From Nocardioides humi (GTDB lineage: Bacteria > Actinomycetota > Actinomycetes > Propionibacteriales > Nocardioidaceae), in the NCBI RefSeq assembly GCF_006494775.1, contig NZ_CP041146.1, positions 3,472,001 through 3,536,000 on the forward strand: a stretch of DNA of 64,000 nucleotides, in the 5' to 3' direction. The translations under genes were made by a program, and so were the position numbers. A model generated the notes under the pieces. That model ran no database searches. It was not told where the DNA came from and worked only from the letters and a program-made list of their open reading frames with translations. Positions 27,040 to 35,532 of this stretch are shown here, piece by piece (positions within the stretch are counted from its first letter, which is position 1; each line of letters opens with the position of its first letter).

Positions 27040-29418
27040 CTACTCCGCGGCCTCCCGGGCCGGAGGCGCCTCGCGGAGCAGGGCGTCGAGCAGGGCGACG
27101 GCGCCGGCCTTGTCGAGCGGATCGTTGCCGTTGCCGCACTTCGGCGACTGGATGCACGAGGGGCAGCCGGTGGCGCACTCGCAGGCGGCGATGGTCGCCC
27201 GGGTGGCGCGCAGCCAGGCCGCGGCGGTGCGGTAGCCGCGCTCGGCGAAGCCGGCCCCGCCGGGGTGGCCGTCGTGGACGAACACGGTGAGGACGCCGGT
27301 GTCGGGGTGGTGGGCGGTGGAGACCCCGCCGATGTCCCACCGGTCGCAGGTGGCGAAGAGAGGAAGGAGGCCGATGGAGCAGTGCTCGGCGGCGTGGGCC
27401 GCGCCGGGCAGGTCCGCCGGGGCGAGACCGGAGGAGGTGAGCAGGTCGGCGACGACGCCGTCGGGCACGGTCCACCAGACCGCGGCGGTGGAGAGCGTCC
27501 GGGGCGGGAGGTCGAGCGGGGTCTCGTCGATCACCTCGCCGGTGCGGGTCCGTCGCCGCAGGTACGACGTGACCCGGCTGGTGACCTCGACGGTGCCGAA
27601 CGTGACCCGGCAGGGCCCCCAGTCGACGTGCTCGCGCTCCTCGACGATCTCGATGTCGGTGACCTCGCGCGCGCTGGTGGTGTGGTCGACGTCGGCGCGG
27701 CGGAGGGTCGCGACATGCTCGTCGAGGTCGAGCGACTCGACCAGCCAGGTCTCGCCGCGATGGAGGTAGACCGCGCCCTCGTGGGCGGTGCCGTGGGCGC
27801 GGCCGCCGTCGACGGTGCCGACCACGCGGCCGGTGCCGGCCTCGACGAGCTGGACCTGCGCGCCGCCGGCGGAGCGGATGTCGGCGAGGTCGGCGGCCCG
27901 GGCGCGATCGGTCCAGTACCAGCCGGCCGTCCGGCGGCGCAGCAGCCCGCGCTCGACCAGGGACGCGAGCACCTCCCGCATCCGCGGCCCGAACAGCTCC
28001 CGGTCGGCCACCGTCACCGGCAGCTCCTGGGCCGCCGCGCACAGGTGCGGCCCGAGGACATAGGGGTTGTCGGTGTCGAACAGGGTGCCCTCGACCGGCC
28101 GGCCGAGCAGCGCGTCCGGATGGTGCACGAGGTAGGTGTCGAGCGGGTCGTCGCGGGCCACGAACAGCCCCAGCGCGCCCCCGCCGTCGCGTCCCGCGCG
28201 CCCGACCTGCTGCCAGAAGGCGGCGCGGGTGCCGGGGTAGCCGGTGACGACGACCGCGTCGAGCCCGCTGATGTCGATGCCGAGCTCGAGCGCGTTGGTG
28301 GCCGCCATGCCGAGCAGCCGGCCGCTGCGCAGGTCCTGCTCCAGGGCCCGGCGCTCCTCGGGGAGGTAGCCGCCGCGGTAGGAGTCGATCCGCCCGGCCA
28401 GCGACGGGTCGACCTCCGCGATCAGCTCGCCCGCCCGCCGGGCGACGGTCTCGACGCCGTGCCGGGAGCGCACGAACGCCAGCGTGCGGACGTCCTCGAT
28501 CACGAGGTCGGCGAGGAGGTCCGCGGTCTCGGCGGTCGCGGGCCGGCGGACGGGAGCGCCGTTCTCCCCCTGGTACGACGTCAGCGGCGGCTCCCACAGC
28601 CCGAGCGCGAGCGCGCCGCGGGGCGAGCCGTCCTCGGTCACCGCGGTCACGTCGAGCCCGGTCATCCGGCGGGCCGCCACGTCGGGGTCGGCGACCGTGG
28701 CCGAGGCGAGCACGAAGGTGGGCGAGGAGCCGTGGAACGCGCAGATCCGGCGCAGCCGCCGGACGACCTGGGCGACGTGGGCGCCGAACACGCCGCGGTA
28801 GTGGTGGCACTCGTCGATGACGACATAGCGCAGCGACCGGAAGAACGACGTCCACCGCTCGTGCCCGGGCAGCAGCGAGCGGTGGAGCATGTCGGGATTG
28901 GAGAGGACGTACTCGGCGTGGTCGCGGGTCCACTCCCGCTCCTCGGCCGTGCTGTCGCCGTCGTGGGTCGCCACCCGGACGTCGAGGCCGAGGTCGCGGA
29001 TCGCCGCCCACTGGTCGTGGGCGAGCGCCTTGGTCGGCGCGAGGTAGAGCACCGACGCCCCGCGCTGGCCCCGCGGGCCGCGGGCGGCGCGGATGTCGGA
29101 GAGCGCGGGCAGCAGGTAGGCGAGCGACTTGCCGGACGCCGTACCGGTGGCCACCACGACATGCTCACCCCGGTGGGCGGCCTCGGCCGCCGCGACCTGG
29201 TGCCGCCAGGGGAGCACCACCCCACGCGCGGAGTACGCCGCCACCACGTCCGGATCGGCCCACCCCGGCCACGCGGACGTCGTCGCGGCCCGCGCCGGGA
29301 CCTGCTCGCGATGGGTCAGCCGGTCCGCCCGGGACGGCAGCGCGGTCAGCCGGTCGAGGAGCGCCTCCGGGTCACGCCGCCCCGCGGGGGCGACGTCGAG
29401 CTCGGGCTGCGCGGTCAT
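27040..29418 (-). CDS. MrfA/Hrq1-type DEXH helicase with DUF1998 domain
   Basis: A 792-residue superfamily 2 helicase. Walker A is ATGTASGKS (about residues 78-86) and the DEXH box is VIDECHHYRG. The helicase C-terminal motif GRAGRDG is present. The C-terminal DUF1998 region carries a four-cysteine cluster (CECATGCPSC...PKC). Bacillus subtilis MrfA, of this architecture, repairs mitomycin C adducts and the four cysteines are its hallmark. The Mycobacterium tuberculosis homologue Rv3649 lies near the tad locus, as here. ATG 29418 is preferred over an upstream ATG at 29460. Confidence 0.9.
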   Translation of the reverse strand: MTAQPELDVAPAGRRDPEALLDRLTALPSRADRLTHREQVPARAATTSAWPGWADPDVVAAYSARGVVLPWRHQVAAAEAAHRGEHVVVATGTASGKSLAYLLPALSDIRAARGPRGQRGASVLYLAPTKALAHDQWAAIRDLGLDVRVATHDGDSTAEEREWTRDHAEYVLSNPDMLHRSLLPGHERWTSFFRSLRYVVIDECHHYRGVFGAHVAQVVRRLRRICAFHGSSPTFVLASATVADPDVAARRMTGLDVTAVTEDGSPRGALALGLWEPPLTSYQGENGAPVRRPATAETADLLADLVIEDVRTLAFVRSRHGVETVARRAGELIAEVDPSLAGRIDSYRGGYLPEERRALEQDLRSGRLLGMAATNALELGIDISGLDAVVVTGYPGTRAAFWQQVGRAGRDGGGALGLFVARDDPLDTYLVHHPDALLGRPVEGTLFDTDNPYVLGPHLCAAAQELPVTVADRELFGPRMREVLASLVERGLLRRRTAGWYWTDRARAADLADIRSAGGAQVQLVEAGTGRVVGTVDGGRAHGTAHEGAVYLHRGETWLVESLDLDEHVATLRRADVDHTTSAREVTDIEIVEEREHVDWGPCRVTFGTVEVTSRVTSYLRRRTRTGEVIDETPLDLPPRTLSTAAVWWTVPDGVVADLLTSSGLAPADLPGAAHAAEHCSIGLLPLFATCDRWDIGGVSTAHHPDTGVLTVFVHDGHPGGAGFAERGYRTAAAWLRATRATIAACECATGCPSCIQSPKCGNGNDPLDKAGAVALLDALLREAPPAREAAE

Positions 29419-29514
29419 GCTCCGATTGTCCCAAGAACCCCCGACACGGAGCGCAGGCATACCGACGGGATGTCAGCAGATGCCGCGCTCCTTGCACGCG
29501 CCCGCGGTCGGCAT

Positions 29515-29547
29515 GGTTTGATAAGTGCCACCAGACATAGGTAGCTA
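29515..29547 (+). promoter_or_regulatory. Candidate promoter of the STAS gene
   Basis: TTGATA (29518-29523) and TAGCTA (29542-29547) are spaced by 18 bp. The overlapping GGTTT (29515-29519) and GGTA (29540-29543) also resemble a stress-type sigma factor promoter. Confidence 0.35.
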
Positions 29548-29562
29548 TCCCGGGGTGAGGTC

Positions 29563-29895
29563 GTGAATCTGACACTGTCGACGCGCGAGGTCGGTGGGCG
29601 CACCGTCGTTGCCGTGGGTGGCGAGATCGACGTCTACACCGCCCCGAAGCTGCGCGACACCATCACCGAGCTGGTGGCGGCCGGGACCTACCACATCGTC
29701 GTGGACATGCAGGCGGTCGAGTTCCTCGACTCCACCGGCCTCGGCGTCCTCGTCGGCGGCCTGAAGAAGGTCCGCGCCCACGACGGCTCCCTCGAGCTGG
29801 TCTGCAACGCCGCCCGGCTGCTCAAGATCTTCAAGATCACCGGCCTGGCCAAGGTGTTCGTCATCCACGAGACGCCCGAGGCCGCGTCCGTCTGA
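29563..29895 (+). CDS. Anti-sigma factor antagonist (STAS, BldG-like)
   Basis: A 110-residue STAS-domain protein. The phosphorylatable Ser lies in [14 protein letters not shown] (Ser about residue 52), as in SpoIIAA/BldG. In its unphosphorylated state it would bind an anti-sigma kinase and release an alternative sigma factor. No kinase partner is adjacent. GTG 29563 is preceded by GGTGAGG. Confidence 0.88.
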   Translation: MNLTLSTREVGGRTVVAVGGEIDVYTAPKLRDTITELVAAGTYHIVVDMQAVEFLDSTGLGVLVGGLKKVRAHDGSLELVCNAARLLKIFKITGLAKVFVIHETPEAASV

Positions 29896-29955
29896 CCGTG
29901 GCGCCTGTGCGGCAGCGTGGGCGCGAGGCACGAGCGACGCGCTCGCGCCATCAAC

Positions 29956-29973
29956 TTGTGACTCGTGTCACAA
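29956..29973. promoter_or_regulatory. CRP/GlxR-type palindrome upstream of hppA
   Basis: TTGTGACTCGTGTCACAA is a perfect palindrome and contains TGTGA-N6-TCACA, identical in half-sites to the CRP consensus. It lies about 30 bp before a -10-like TAGACT (30003-30008). Cyclic-AMP-linked control of hppA is a reasonable inference. Confidence 0.65.
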
Positions 29974-30071
29974 CCTCCATGTGTTCCGCGCCACACCCTG
30001 CGTAGACTCCGGGCACGATCTCAGACCTGGCCCCCGTGGCCGCACCTGAACCCCCCGCAGGAGGCAGTCGT

Positions 30072-32372
30072 ATGCCCCGTCCGCTCGTCGTCGATGTCGA
30101 AGTCACCGGGGGCGATCTCGCCCTCGTGGCGATCGTGGCCGTGATCGCTCTCGGCTCCCTGGGCATGGCCGTGCTGTTCAGATCGGAGGTGCTCCGCGCC
30201 GGCGAGGGCACCCCGAACATGCAGCGCATCGCCCAGGCCGTGCAGGAGGGAGCGAACGCCTATCTCACCCGGCAGTTCCGCACCCTGACGATCTTCGCGG
30301 CCATCGCGTTCGTGGTCCTGCTGGCCCTGCCAGCGCACACCGCGGACGACGGGAGCGGGCTGCAGTCGGAGTGGGCGGTGCGGATCTTCCGCTCGGTCTT
30401 CTTCCTGGTCGGCGCCGGGTTCTCCGGGGCCGTCGGCTACCTCGGCATGTCGCTCGCCGTCCGCGCCAACCTGCGCGTCGCGGCCGCGGCCAACGAGCAG
30501 GGCCGCGACCCGGCGATGAACATCGGCTTCCGCACCGGCGCCTTCGTGGGCATGTTCACCGTCGGCCTGGGCCTGCTCGGCGCGAGCGTCGTGGTCATCG
30601 TGTTCCAGGAGTCGGCACCCAACGTGCTGGAGGGCTTCGGCTTCGGCGCCGCCCTGCTCGCGATGTTCATGCGCGTCGGCGGCGGCATCTTCACCAAGGC
30701 CGCCGACGTCGGCGCCGACCTGGTCGGCAAGGTCGAGCAGAACATCCCCGAGGACGACCCGCGCAACGCCGCGACCATCGCCGACAACGTCGGCGACAAC
30801 GTCGGCGACTGCGCCGGCATGGCGGCCGACCTGTTCGAGTCGTACGCCGTCACGCTGGTCGCCGCGCTGATCCTCGGGTCGCAGGCGTTCGGCGACAAGG
30901 GCCTGGTCTTCCCGCTCATCGTCCCGGCGATCGGCGCGCTGTCCGCGATCGCGGGCGTCTACCTCACCAAGCCGCGCGCCGGCGAGGGGGGCCTGAAGAC
31001 CATCAACCGGGCCTTCTACCTCTCCGCCGCCGTCGGCCTGGTCGCCAGCGCGATCGCCGCGTTCGTCTACCTGCCCGGCGACTGGAGCGAGCTCGGCACC
31101 GGCGCGGAGGCCGACCTCTCGCCGGCCCTGTTCGCCGCGGGCGCGGTCGCGATCGGCATCGTCCTCGCCGCCGCGATCCTGGCCCTCACCGGCTACTTCA
31201 CCGGCACCGAGCACCGCCCGGTCAACGACGTCGCCCGCACCTCCCTCACCGGCCACGCGACGGTCATCCTCTCCGGTCTCTCGGTCGGCCTGGAGTCGGC
31301 GGTCTACACCGCGGTCGTGATCGGTGCGGCGGTCTTCGGCGCCGCGCTCCTCGCCGGCGGTACGACGGGCCTGGCGCTGTTCGCGGTCGCGCTCGCCGGC
31401 TGCGGCCTGCTCACCACCGTCGGCGTCATCGTCGCGATGGACACCTTCGGCCCGGTCTCCGACAACGCCCAGGGCATCGCGGAGATGTCCGGCGACGTCA
31501 GCGAGGAGGGCGCGCAGATCCTCACCGAGCTCGACGCGGTCGGCAACACCACCAAGGCGATCACCAAGGGCATCGCGATCGCGACCGCCGTGCTCGCGGC
31601 GAGCGCCCTGTTCGCGTCGTACACCCAGAGCGCCTTCGCCGAGGCCGGCGACGTGCTGTACGACGACTTCCTCGTCTACGACGCCAAGCTGATCGTCGGC
31701 GCCCTGCTCGGCGCGGGCGTGGTGTTCCTGTTCTCCGGCCTGGCGATCAACGCGGTCGGCCGCGCGGCGGGCGCGGTCGTGTTCGAGGTGCGCCGCCAGT
31801 TCCGGGAGATCCCTGGGATCATGGAGGGCACCGGCCGCCCGGAGTACGGCCGGGTCGTCGACATCGTCACCCGCGACTCGCTGCGCGAGCTGGCCACGCC
31901 CGGCATCCTCGCGATCCTGAGCCCGATCGCGGTCGGCTTCGGCCTCGGTGTCGGCCCGCTCGCAGGCTTCCTGGTCGGTGCGATCGCGTCCGGCACCCTG
32001 ATGGCGGTCTTCCTCGCCAACGCCGGCGGCGCCTGGGACAACGCGAAGAAGCTGGTCGAGGACGGCCACCATGGCGGCAAGGGCTCCGAGGCCCACGCCG
32101 CCACCGTCACCGGCGACACCGTCGGCGACCCGTTCAAGGACACCGCCGGTCCGGCGATCAACCCGCTGCTCAAGGTGATGAACCTGGTGTCGCTGCTGAT
32201 CGTCGGCGCGGTCGTCAGCCTCACCTACGGCGAGAACGAGAACGACCTCGTCCGCATCCTCATCGCCGTCGCGGCCGCCGCCGGCATCTTCGCTGCGGTG
32301 TACGTCTCCAAGCAGCGCTCCTCCGCGATCGGCGACGACGCCTCGGAGCCCGCTGTCGCCGAGTCGGCTTGA
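30072..32372 (+). CDS. hppA: K+-insensitive pyrophosphate-energised proton pump
   Basis: A 766-residue membrane pyrophosphatase with about 16 helices that couples pyrophosphate hydrolysis to H+ export. Catalytic Asp-rich motifs are visible: DVGADLVGKVE and DNVGDNVGDCAG. GNTTKAITKG has Lys at the position that is Ala in K+-dependent enzymes, so this is the K+-independent class. GCAGGAGG lies 8 bp before ATG 30072. The stop overlaps the next gene's TTG start. Confidence 0.95.
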   Translation: MPRPLVVDVEVTGGDLALVAIVAVIALGSLGMAVLFRSEVLRAGEGTPNMQRIAQAVQEGANAYLTRQFRTLTIFAAIAFVVLLALPAHTADDGSGLQSEWAVRIFRSVFFLVGAGFSGAVGYLGMSLAVRANLRVAAAANEQGRDPAMNIGFRTGAFVGMFTVGLGLLGASVVVIVFQESAPNVLEGFGFGAALLAMFMRVGGGIFTKAADVGADLVGKVEQNIPEDDPRNAATIADNVGDNVGDCAGMAADLFESYAVTLVAALILGSQAFGDKGLVFPLIVPAIGALSAIAGVYLTKPRAGEGGLKTINRAFYLSAAVGLVASAIAAFVYLPGDWSELGTGAEADLSPALFAAGAVAIGIVLAAAILALTGYFTGTEHRPVNDVARTSLTGHATVILSGLSVGLESAVYTAVVIGAAVFGAALLAGGTTGLALFAVALAGCGLLTTVGVIVAMDTFGPVSDNAQGIAEMSGDVSEEGAQILTELDAVGNTTKAITKGIAIATAVLAASALFASYTQSAFAEAGDVLYDDFLVYDAKLIVGALLGAGVVFLFSGLAINAVGRAAGAVVFEVRRQFREIPGIMEGTGRPEYGRVVDIVTRDSLRELATPGILAILSPIAVGFGLGVGPLAGFLVGAIASGTLMAVFLANAGGAWDNAKKLVEDGHHGGKGSEAHAATVTGDTVGDPFKDTAGPAINPLLKVMNLVSLLIVGAVVSLTYGENENDLVRILIAVAAAAGIFAAVYVSKQRSSAIGDDASEPAVAESA

Positions 32373-33172
32373 GGCGCTTCCTGGCGGCGCTGGCGGCGGC
32401 CCTCGTGGCCGTCGCCGGCGCCGCCGTCATCGTCCCCGCGTCGCCCGCCACGGCGACGCCTGCCGCCGCGGCGCCCGCACCCGCCCGGACGGCCGCGGAG
32501 GCTTCGTACGTCGAGACCTCCATTGTGATCGGGAAGTCCGCCCGCGGCCGCAAGATCCGGGCGTTCTACCGCGGCGAGGAGGGCGCCCCGCACGTCCTGC
32601 TGGTCCTCGGCCAGATGCACGGTGACGAGAAGGCCGGGATCGCGACCGCACGGTGGATCCGCGACCACATCAGGCCCAGGCCCGGCACCGGTGTGTGGGT
32701 GGTGCCGACGATGAACCCCGACGGCAACGCCCGCGGCACCCGCACCAACGCCCGCGGCGTCGACCTCAACCGCAACTGGCCCACCAGCGGCTGGTCGAGC
32801 GCGCGCCGCGGGACCCGCTACTGGGGCGGCCCGCGCCCGGCGAGCGAGCCGGAGACCCGCGCGATGATCGACTTCCTGGCCCAGGTGCGCCCGCGCTACA
32901 TCGCCTCGATCCACCAGCCGCTCCGCGCGATCGGCCGCGGCGGCCACGGCGGCTGGGAGAAGCGACTGGCCCGCAACCTCAAGCTGCCCCGCCGCCACCT
33001 CGGCGTCGGCAACCCGGCCGGCACCGACTCACCGACGCTGACCGCCTGGTACGACACCACGCTCGGCGAGTACGGCGCCGCCGTCACCATCGAGTACGGC
33101 GCCCGCACCACCCACCGCTACCGCACCAAGGTCGCCGGCCGCGGCATCGCCCGCGCTGCCCGCATCCGCTGA
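32369..33172 (+). CDS. Exported M14-family zinc carboxypeptidase / MpaA-like amidase
   Basis: A 267-residue protein with a signal peptide (about 1-30). Zinc ligands of the M14 family are visible as MHGDE (His and Glu, about residues 75-78) and the His of SIHQPLR; the catalytic Glu is in VTIEYGA. The region NPDG...DLNRNWPT is typical of MpaA-like enzymes that trim peptidoglycan peptides. The start is TTG 32369, overlapping the hppA stop (TTGA); in-frame GTG 32405 would cut into the signal peptide. Substrate is inferred. Confidence 0.8.
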   Translation: MRRFLAALAAALVAVAGAAVIVPASPATATPAAAAPAPARTAAEASYVETSIVIGKSARGRKIRAFYRGEEGAPHVLLVLGQMHGDEKAGIATARWIRDHIRPRPGTGVWVVPTMNPDGNARGTRTNARGVDLNRNWPTSGWSSARRGTRYWGGPRPASEPETRAMIDFLAQVRPRYIASIHQPLRAIGRGGHGGWEKRLARNLKLPRRHLGVGNPAGTDSPTLTAWYDTTLGEYGAAVTIEYGARTTHRYRTKVAGRGIARAARIR

Positions 33173-33200
33173 CCCCCGGCCGCCGGCGGCCGGGCAGAGA

Positions 33201-33380
33201 TCAGGGGCGCATCCAGTGCGGGTGGCTCCGGTTCCCCTTGCAGACGTACCGACGGCCCTTGGCGTCCCAGCCGCTCCTGCCGTACGACTGCCCGCCGTGG
33301 TCGCCGCGCTCCCGGTGCCGGCGGCCGCGGTGGTTGTGCCAGCGGGCTGATGAGTCGACGAACCCGGAGAACCCTGACAC
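33201..33380 (-). CDS. Possible small basic protein
   Basis: A 59-codon frame from a minus-strand GTG, rich in His, Arg and Gly, ending in YVCKGNRSHPHWMRP. No ribosome site is evident and no family is recognised. It is listed only because the composition looks protein-like in an otherwise empty gap. Confidence 0.22.
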   Translation of the reverse strand: MSGFSGFVDSSARWHNHRGRRHRERGDHGGQSYGRSGWDAKGRRYVCKGNRSHPHWMRP

Positions 33381-33424
33381 GGGCGATGCCGCCCTGTCCC
33401 CGGAACGGCGGATCCGGGCGGGAC

Positions 33425-33442
33425 GACCCCAACATTGGGGTC
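33425..33442. promoter_or_regulatory. Palindrome GACCCCAA-CA-TTGGGGTC
   Basis: A perfect 8+2+8 palindrome 43 bp upstream of GTG 33486. The position fits an operator or activator site for that gene. Confidence 0.45.
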
Positions 33443-33485
33443 GGACCCTGACGCGACGCCCGCGCCGGCGTGACCGAATGGCACG

Positions 33486-34871
33486 GTGACCACGACCCTG
33501 CGCCTCGGGCGCCCCGTCCTCGCCGTCCTCGTCGCGCTCCTCCTCGGGACCGGCCTGCTCCGTCCGGCCCCCGCCGCGGCCGACCAGCCGGGCGGCTGGT
33601 ACGACGGCGGCATCGGCTACACGCAGGTGATCAACTGCTTCGGGCTGATCCAGGGCACGCCGTACACCGAGGCCGGGATCGGTGCGTACGCCGGCTACTG
33701 GGCCGACCCGGACAGCGGCGTGCCCGCCGTCGGGCAGACGTTCTGGATCCACTACGCCGTCTACGGCATGGGCAACCCGTGCGTCGGCGGCACCTACTTC
33801 CACCCGACGATCTCGCTGCCCGCGGGCGTCACCTTCGACACCTCCCAGCAGATCCGGTGCGGGTACGACGGCAGCGGCGGCGCGGCTCCCCAGGGCAACT
33901 GCCCGGGCTGGGCCAACATGTCCGGCGGCAGCTACTACAACGACCGCGACTCCGGCCTGTGGGGCGTGGCGCAGGGCCACCACTGGGAGTTCCAGTTCCC
34001 GGTGAAGGCGACCCAGCCGCTGTCCGGGGCGAGCCTGACCATCGGGGTCAAGACGATCGACGGCAACAACGACGCCACGGTCACCCTGCGCGCGCCGATC
34101 TACGTGTTCGGCGCGGGCGGCACCGGCCAGCCCGGCTCCCCGCACCAGGTGCTCTACAGCAACCCGTCCTCGGTGAACACCGCGACCGACCCCGACGGCG
34201 GCGCGACCCGGTACGGCTTCATCTCCTACTTCCAGGCGATCACGAACAACCTCGGCGGCTCGATCGGCGTCGACCTGAGCACGAACGCCTCGACCCCGCA
34301 GTGGTCGAAGTCCCTGGCGTACGGCGGCGGCGACCCCGCGGTCTACCTGTGGACCGACTGGAACGAGCCGGAGTTCCCGACCCTGAGCCCCGGCACGACC
34401 TATTACTGGCGCGGCAGGTTCACGCCGACCGGCGGCACCACGACGTACGGCGCCTGGCAGTCCTTCACGACCGCAACGGCCGGCGCCGGCGGCGGCGCGT
34501 CCACCGGCACCGGTCCGCTCGGCAGCACCGGCGGTGGACTGCCCGGGGGCCTCTCCGGCAGCAGCTCCCTCGGCGGCGCGCTGACCGCGATCAAGGCGAG
34601 CGCGACGGTCAAGGCCAAGGCGAAGGGCAAGCTCCGGGCCGGCAGGAAGGGCAAGCTGACGGTCACCGTCTCCTCCGCCCGCGGCGCCTCCGGCACGGTC
34701 ACCGTCACGCGCAAGGGCAAGGTGATCGGCACCGGTGTCCTCGCCGGCGGCAAGGCCGTCGTGAAGCTGAGGAAGCTCAAGGCCGGCAAGCACAAGCTCG
34801 TCGTGAGCTACGCCGGCGACGCCGCGGTGCACCCCGCGAGCGCGAAGGCGAAGGTCGTCGTACGCCGGTAG
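33486..34871 (+). CDS. Secreted protein with C-terminal Lys-rich Ig-like domain
   Basis: A 461-residue exported protein: signal peptide about 1-32, a Cys-containing N-terminal domain (about 35-215), a fibronectin-like region (about 220-335), a Gly/Ser-rich linker (about 338-368) and a strongly basic Ig-like domain (Big_3-type, about 370-461). No enzyme motif is visible. The basic tail resembles the one on the AA5 oxidase and may bind anionic cell-wall polymers. Confidence 0.68.
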   Translation: MTTTLRLGRPVLAVLVALLLGTGLLRPAPAAADQPGGWYDGGIGYTQVINCFGLIQGTPYTEAGIGAYAGYWADPDSGVPAVGQTFWIHYAVYGMGNPCVGGTYFHPTISLPAGVTFDTSQQIRCGYDGSGGAAPQGNCPGWANMSGGSYYNDRDSGLWGVAQGHHWEFQFPVKATQPLSGASLTIGVKTIDGNNDATVTLRAPIYVFGAGGTGQPGSPHQVLYSNPSSVNTATDPDGGATRYGFISYFQAITNNLGGSIGVDLSTNASTPQWSKSLAYGGGDPAVYLWTDWNEPEFPTLSPGTTYYWRGRFTPTGGTTTYGAWQSFTTATAGAGGGASTGTGPLGSTGGGLPGGLSGSSSLGGALTAIKASATVKAKAKGKLRAGRKGKLTVTVSSARGASGTVTVTRKGKVIGTGVLAGGKAVVKLRKLKAGKHKLVVSYAGDAAVHPASAKAKVVVRR

Positions 34872-34890
34872 TCGCGGCGGCTCGCCGGGG

Positions 34891-35256
34891 TCAGGCGAGG
34901 CCGTCGAACGGCCGGACCTCGACCTTGCCCCGGCACGCCCTCGACGCGTCGGCGGCCAGGCCCTGCGCCGTCGCGAGGTCCGGCACGTCGATCACCCAGA
35001 AGCCGCCGATGACCTCCTTGGTCTCGAGGTAGGGCCCGTCGGTCACGACCGGCGCCTCGCCCTGCCCGTCGACCACGGTCGCGGTCGTGGCGGGGGCCAG
35101 GCCGCCGGCGAACACCCAGTAGCCCTCCTCCTTGATCCGGTCGTTGAAGGCGCCGGTGTCGGCGAAGGACTGCTCCATCTCCTCCTTCGACCCGTAGCCG
35201 TAGAACTCGTCGGTCACCTCGGCGGGCCCGTGCACGGACATCAGGTAGTTCGTCAT
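34891..35256 (-). CDS. YCII-related (DGPF) domain protein
   Basis: A 121-residue dimeric alpha/beta-barrel protein of the YCII-related family, with the hallmark VTDGPYLETKEVIGGFWVID. Such proteins are often encoded beside ECF sigma factors; none is seen here. GAGGAG (35262-35267) precedes ATG 35256, and a MITE-like element starts directly upstream of this ribosome site, probably displacing the original promoter. Biochemical role unknown. Confidence 0.85.
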   Translation of the reverse strand: MTNYLMSVHGPAEVTDEFYGYGSKEEMEQSFADTGAFNDRIKEEGYWVFAGGLAPATTATVVDGQGEAPVVTDGPYLETKEVIGGFWVIDVPDLATAQGLAADASRACRGKVEVRPFDGLA

Positions 35257-35267
35257 GTCGTCTCCTC

Positions 35268-35427
35268 AAGGAAGCGCTGATCAATGTCGCCGTCGCGAGC
35301 GTCGCGAGGCGCGTGCGATGGCAAGGCGCCGTCGCGAAGGCATGCTGGGCGCACGTCGAGCGTCGGCAACGCCGCCAGTGTGCGTGCATCGTGGCGCGTA
35401 GCAGGCGAGATTGATCAGTGCTTCCTT
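35268..35427. mobile_element. 160-bp MITE-like element with 18-bp terminal inverted repeats
   Basis: AAGGAAGCGCTGATCAAT (35268-35285) and ATTGATCAGTGCTTCCTT (35410-35427) are inverted repeats matching at 17 of 18 positions. The interior is non-coding, without a transposase. No perfect target duplication is visible (flanks CTC and AAA, or TCAA/TTAA if the ends are set 2 bp in). The ends resemble IS5-type termini from memory only. It sits between the YCII gene and the methyltransferase gene. Confidence 0.75.
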
Positions 35428-35532
35428 AAACTGTGGGCGGCCCCGATGACCGCCTCCTGTCCTCACCACGAACGGCACCACACGGATCCGACAGCCGCCA
35501 GGGGAGATTCTCGGAGCCTCTACCGTTGCACC

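Larger units (their letters stand above)
33173..33485. other. 313-bp gap before the secreted Ig-like protein gene
   Basis: It holds one possible small minus-strand frame (33201-33380) and a palindrome (33425-33442), listed separately. No RNA gene or clear promoter boxes are recognised in the remainder. Confidence 0.4.
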
